From Ziziphus jujuba (Eukaryota; Streptophyta; Magnoliopsida; Rosales; Rhamnaceae): a DNA stretch of 64,000 nt. The DNA lies in the NCBI RefSeq assembly GCF_031755915.1, contig NC_083389.1, positions 24,117,001 to 24,181,000 of the forward strand. Direction: 5' to 3'. Under the pieces are notes generated by a model. That model was given only the letters and a program-made list of their open reading frames with translations. It had not been told where the DNA came from and ran no database searches. Of this stretch, positions 59,867 to 64,000 are shown one piece after another; the stretch's first letter is position 1; each line of letters opens with the position of its first letter. The translations under genes were made by a program, and so were the position numbers.

Positions 59867-61043
59867 TTTGAAGCCACTACCTAGTCATTTAAAATATGCT
59901 TTTCTAGGATTTAATAATACCCTTCCGGTAATAATTTCATCCACCCTTAGTGAGGACCAAGAAGCCAAACTTTTAGAAGTCTTAAGAGAACATAAAACTA
60001 CACTAGTTTGGACTATAGCTGATATTAAGGGTATTAGCCCCTCTATTTGTATGCACAAAACACTTATGGAGGAAGACCATAAACCGACTGTAGAACATCA
60101 AAGGAGGCTTAAACCGATTGTAAAACATCAAAGGAGGCTTAATCCTAATGTTAAGGAAGTGGTTCATGGTGAGATTTTAAAGCTTTTAGATGCCAGGATT
60201 ATCTATCCTATTTCGGATAGTAATTGGGTAAGTCCTATTCAAGTAGTTCCTAAGAAAGATGGGATGACTATGCAAGAGAATGATAAGAGCGAGCTTATTC
60301 CTACTAGGTTAGTGACTGGGTGGAGAGTGTGTATTGATTACAGGAAGCTTAATAAGGCCACTAGAAAAGACCATTTTGCTTTGCCATTCATTGATCAAAT
60401 GTTAGAAAGGTTAGCCGGTAAGGAATATTATTGTTTTCTAGATGGTTATAGCGGTTACAATCAAATAGCTATTGCCCCTGATGATCAAGAAAAGACTACT
60501 TTTACTTGTCCTTATGGAACTTTTGCCTATAGAAGGATGCCTTTTGGTTTATGCAATGCACCTGCAACCTTTCAAAGGTATATGATGTCCATTTTTTCGG
60601 ATATGCTAAAAGATATCATTGAAATTTTTATGCATGATTTTACTGTATTTGGTGATTCTTTTACTTCTTGCTTGCAAAATTTATCTAGGGTTCTTCTAAG
60701 GTGTAAAGAAACGAATCTTGTGCTTAATTGGGAAAAATATCACTTTATGGTTCAAGAGGGCATAGTTTTAGGTCATAAGGTTTCTAAAAGGGGAATTGAG
60801 GTAGATAAAGTTGAAATAGAAGTTATAGAGAAATTGCCTCCACCGACTTTAATAAAAGGTATTAGGAGTTTTCTTGGGCATGCGGGCTTTTATAGGAGAT
60901 TTATTAAAGATTTTTCCAAGATAACTAAACCTCTTTGTAACTTGTTGAATATAGATGTTCCCTTTGTTTTTGATGATGAATGCATGCATGCTTTTAATCT
61001 TTTGAAAGAAAAATATATATGCTCCCATTATGTGTGCTCCTAA
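59838..61043 (+). pseudogene. Reverse transcriptase of Athila element F
   Basis: EHPPIIDLKPLPSHLKYAFL leads into RT: YPISDSNWVSPIQVVPKKDG, GWRVCIDYRKLNKAT, FLDGYSGYNQIAI, RRMPFGLCNAPATFQR. The catalytic box reads FMHDFTVFGD (residues 264-273) instead of FMDDF, so one of the two metal-binding Asp is His (codon 60,633-60,635, CAT). A 30-bp tandem duplication at 60,081-60,140 repeats the HQRRL segment. A frame change at about 61,010-61,040 separates RT from RNase H. Confidence 0.9.
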
Positions 61044-62785
61044 TTGGACTCTACCTTTTGAAATTATGTGTGATGCTAGTGATTATGCTATAGGATCTGT
61101 TTTGGGACAAAGGAAAGATAAAAAACTGCATGTTATTAATTATGCTTCTAGAATTTTGAATGATGCTCAACTTAATTATGCTACTACTGAGAAAGAGATG
61201 CTTGCCATTGTCTTTGCTTTTGATAACTTTAGAGCATATTTTTTAGGTTCTAAGACCATTTTCTATACCGATCGTAGTGTAATTAAGTACCTCATGAGTA
61301 AGAAAGAGTCTAAACCTAGGTTAATTAGATAGGTTTTGTTACTTCAAGAGTTTGATTTAGAAATTTTGGATAAAAAAGGAGTAGAAAACCTAGTAGCTGA
61401 TCACTTGTCTAGGTTGGAATTGAGTGAGGAAAAAAAGAAAGAGACATAGAAGAGTGTTTTCCAGATGAGAAAGTGTTTAGGGTTGATGGGGTGTTTGATG
61501 TACCTTGGTATGCTGACATTGAAAATTATTTGGTTACTAATGTTATGCCGCTTAGTTTGGAAAAACCATATGAATAGCATAAGTTTCTTAAGGAAAGTAG
61601 GTATTACTTTTGGGATGACCCCTATCTTTTTAAGAAGTGTGCCGATGGTATAATTAAGAGGTGTGTTCCTAGAGAAGAGACAATGTCCATTATTAAAAGT
61701 TGTTATTCTAGTGAGTATGGGGGGCATTTTGGGACTAGAAAAACCATAGCAGAAATTTTAAATTTTGGATTTTATTGGCCATCTATATTTAAAGATACTA
61801 ATATTTATGTGCAAGGATGTGATAGGTGCCAAAGAACCGGGAACATATCAAGGAAGAATGAGATGGCTTTGAAGAATATCCTTGAGGTAGAATTGTTTGA
61901 TGTTTGGGGTATTGATTTCATGGGTCCTTTTCGTTCTTCTTGTGGTAATAAATATATTTTAGTTGTTGTGGATTATGTTTCTAAATGGGTTGAAGCTAGT
62001 GCACTACCTACTAATGATGCACTGGCTGTAGTGAAAATTTTAAAAAAATATATTTTACTAGATTTGGTACACCCCGTGCAATCATTAGTGATGGTGGCAC
62101 TCATTTTTGTAAGAAACAATTTGAATCCCTTCTTGCTAAATATGGTGTTAAACATAAAATTGCTACTCCTTACCACCCACAAACTAGTGGGCAAGTAGAA
62201 ATTTCAAACAGAGAAATAAAGAGGATTTTGGAGAAGACGGTCAATGCTTCAAGAAAGGATTGGAGCTTAAAGCTAGATGATGCACTTTAGGCATACTGGA
62301 CCACCTACAAGACCCCTATTGGTACTTCTCCGTATAAATTGGTTTTTGGTAAGGAATGTCATCTTCCCGTGAAATTGGAGCATAAAGCATATTGGGCAAC
62401 CAAGTTTCTCAATTTTGATCAAGAGGCTATGGGCAAGAATAGGCTATTGCAATTGGATGAACTTGAAGAATCTAGGATGGATGCTTTCGAGAATGCAAAG
62501 ATTTATAAAGAAAAGACAAAAAGATGGCATGACAAGATGATTAACAAGAGGAACTTTCATGTTGGACAAAAGGTACTTCTTTATGACTCTAGACTTAAAT
62601 TGTTTCCAGGTAAATTAAGATCAAGATGGAGTGGACCATATGATATTGTACAAATTTTTCCAAGTGGAGCAATTGAAATCACCAAACCGGGACATGAAAG
62701 TTTTAAGGTGAATGGGCAGCGGTTGAAGTCATATTATGAAGGTGGAGTGCTTGAGACTAGCCTCTACTTGGATGATCTTAATTAA
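61030..62785 (+). pseudogene. RNase H and integrase of Athila element F
   Basis: RNase H: MCDASDYAIGSVLGQR, TTEKEMLAIVFAF, YTDRSVIKYL, then a TAG (61,330-61,332) where Trp is expected (RLIR-x-VLLLQEFD). Integrase: [20 protein letters not shown] zinc region, [25 protein letters not shown], a frameshift near 62,045, [31 protein letters not shown], a stop at 62,288-62,290 (DAL-x-AYW). The open C-terminal part is 62,339-62,785 ([36 protein letters not shown]). The catalytic D, D and E are all present. Confidence 0.88.
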
Positions 62786-64000
62786 GTTAAAGGGAGGAGT
62801 CAAGCGATGTTGGGAGGCAACCCAACTTTCTTTGTTTACCTATTTTTTATCTATTTATTTTAGTTGTTTTTGCTTGTTTTCCTGTTTTTAGGTTGTTTTG
62901 ATGTGTTTTGTTTGAGTTTTTGCAAGGTTTTAAGATGTTTAGGCATAAAAAAGCAAAAGATGAATGTTGAGAATTTCAAGTCACAAGCTAGGTTTTTGGA
63001 GTATAACCACCTTGAATATTCATGGTAGTACATCAAATTTTATGGGCACATGCCCTTCTTTTCGGCCGCATGGTGTGTAGAGAAAATGCAATATATAGGT
63101 TTTTCCCAAGTTTCCACATTGCGAGGAACATTCCATGTCTTCAAAGGGGAGTATTCTTTACCTTTTGTTTACTTTTGCTTTATTTTATGTTCTTCATAAT
63201 GAGGACATTGTTCATTTTAAGTTTGGAGTTGAAAAGCATGCTTTGCATCTTTTAAACCTTGTTATTTAAGTGTTTTTATTAGTTTTCAAACATGTTAGTT
63301 TTAGTTTTTATTTTCCTTCATTATAAAAAAAAAAAATTTGCTTTTGTGGTGTTTTCTTAAGTACTTTAATGAGCCAATGATAAGACTATGATTGAAAATA
63401 AATTGGTTTTTAGATAGTGGATTTGTTTTTGTGTATGCTTAAATACTTGAAATTATATTCACATGTTGTTACTTTCAATAAATTTTGAGCACATAATTAA
63501 TAATGCATAATTTAGAATGTGTTTTAAAGAATGTTTGCATGAATTAGAGTACTTTATTATTAACTGAACTCTAGAACTTGCTTGATTATTGCTTGAGGCG
63601 AAATCCTAGGTGAATGCATTACTAAGAACATGATTTAGGCCATCTTTGTTTAAGTTTGAGCCTTTCAAGCTTACCTAAAACATTATTTTCCACTTGTACC
63701 TTATTTGAGCCTCTAGGATGCATAAAGATGTATTAGAGCCTTTTAGAACATTAAAGCACATTTACTTACCCTTTTTGAGCCTTAAATTTCTTTTTCCTAC
63801 CTTGAACATACTATAAAGAGAGATTTAATTGAATTGATATGAATATATGCTTGTGAGCTTGTTTGAGTGTTGGAAAAAAAAAACAAAAAACAAAAAAAAA
63901 ATGAAAAGTAGCATGTATTCTAGTGTAAATTGGAGGTTCGAATGTGCAATAAGAAGAAATATAAGTTTGGGGGCTTCGTGGAAAAGGAAAAAAGAAAAGA
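62786..64000 (+). other. 3' non-coding region of F
   Basis: Begins right after pol with AAAGGGAGGAGTCAAGCGAT and GGGAGGCAACCCAA, a block that follows pol in Athila elements. The rest is T-rich, with no env-like frame recognised; AAGTTTGGGGGC near 63,963 is typical of the tail region. The 3' LTR has not begun by 64,000. Confidence 0.7.

Larger units (their letters stand above)
48877..64000 (+). mobile_element. Element F: Athila-type Ty3/gypsy element, 3' end beyond the window
   Basis: 5' LTR (48,877-50,623), primer site (50,630-50,647), leader, gag, [copia E at 52,684-58,636], protease, RT, RNase H, integrase, then the long 3' non-coding region. Left flank TTACA (48,872-48,876) should recur at the unseen 3' end. 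Removing E restores the gag-protease linker (GSS-ITLRS). Stops and frameshifts in every domain show it is dead. Confidence 0.9.

Noticed and set aside
62786..64000. Possible env-like gene of F
   Set aside because: Only a 77-codon frame (63,022-63,255) with no signal or fusion features. Nothing supports an envelope gene in the part visible.
1..64000. tRNA, rRNA, CRISPR or bacterial-type features
   Set aside because: None seen. Met- and Asp-tRNA-like strings are retrotransposon primer sites, not tRNA genes.

Overview
This is nuclear DNA of a flowering plant, most likely a woody eudicot (probably a rosid). It is AT-rich and has GT-AG introns, two recognisable plant genes, and long stretches of nested LTR retrotransposons. 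The species cannot be fixed from the window. Everything below comes from reading the sequence; no database search was run.

Left part (1-16,193): the host-gene region. A broken Mutator-like transposase fragment (1-1,068, minus) carries a small solo TRIM LTR. An IRX9-type GT43 glycosyltransferase gene (2,566-5,293, plus, three exons, 343 aa) belongs to xylan backbone synthesis in secondary walls. A LINE 3' end (7,880-8,615) follows. An intronless lipid phosphate phosphatase gamma / dolichyl-diphosphatase-type gene (12,714-13,376, minus, 220 aa) is complete. The rest is AT-rich non-coding DNA with short tandem repeats.

Right part (16,194-64,000): almost wholly retrotransposons inserted into one another. 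D (16,194-25,544, plus) is an old degenerate Ty3/gypsy element carrying three solo LTRs of other families, each with an exact 5-bp target duplication. B (25,545-47,814, minus) is a second Ty3/gypsy element. It is split by A (34,538-42,519, minus, duplication CTAAT), an Athila-derived non-autonomous element S1 (30,538-33,769), and a TRIM array plus a GC-rich LARD-like element (25,567-28,618) sitting in its 3' LTR. A itself contains a further solo Athila LTR. C2 (47,815-48,876) is the remnant into which B's 5' LTR joins. F (48,877 to beyond 64,000, plus) is an Athila-type element split by a young Ty1/copia element E (52,684-58,636, duplication CAAGC).

The LTRs of A, B/C, D and the solo family G share a plan: they begin TGATG or TGACG, are preceded by a purine tract where that can be seen, use an initiator-Met primer site, and contain the last 60-70 codons of pol. 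This fits the CRM clade of chromoviruses (inference), so a pericentromeric setting is possible. No element appears able to move on its own. The best leads are element A (long gag frame, pol replaced by an open patchwork of shuffled pol pieces), the S1 frame with two zinc knuckles, and the evidence for recombination between elements around B.
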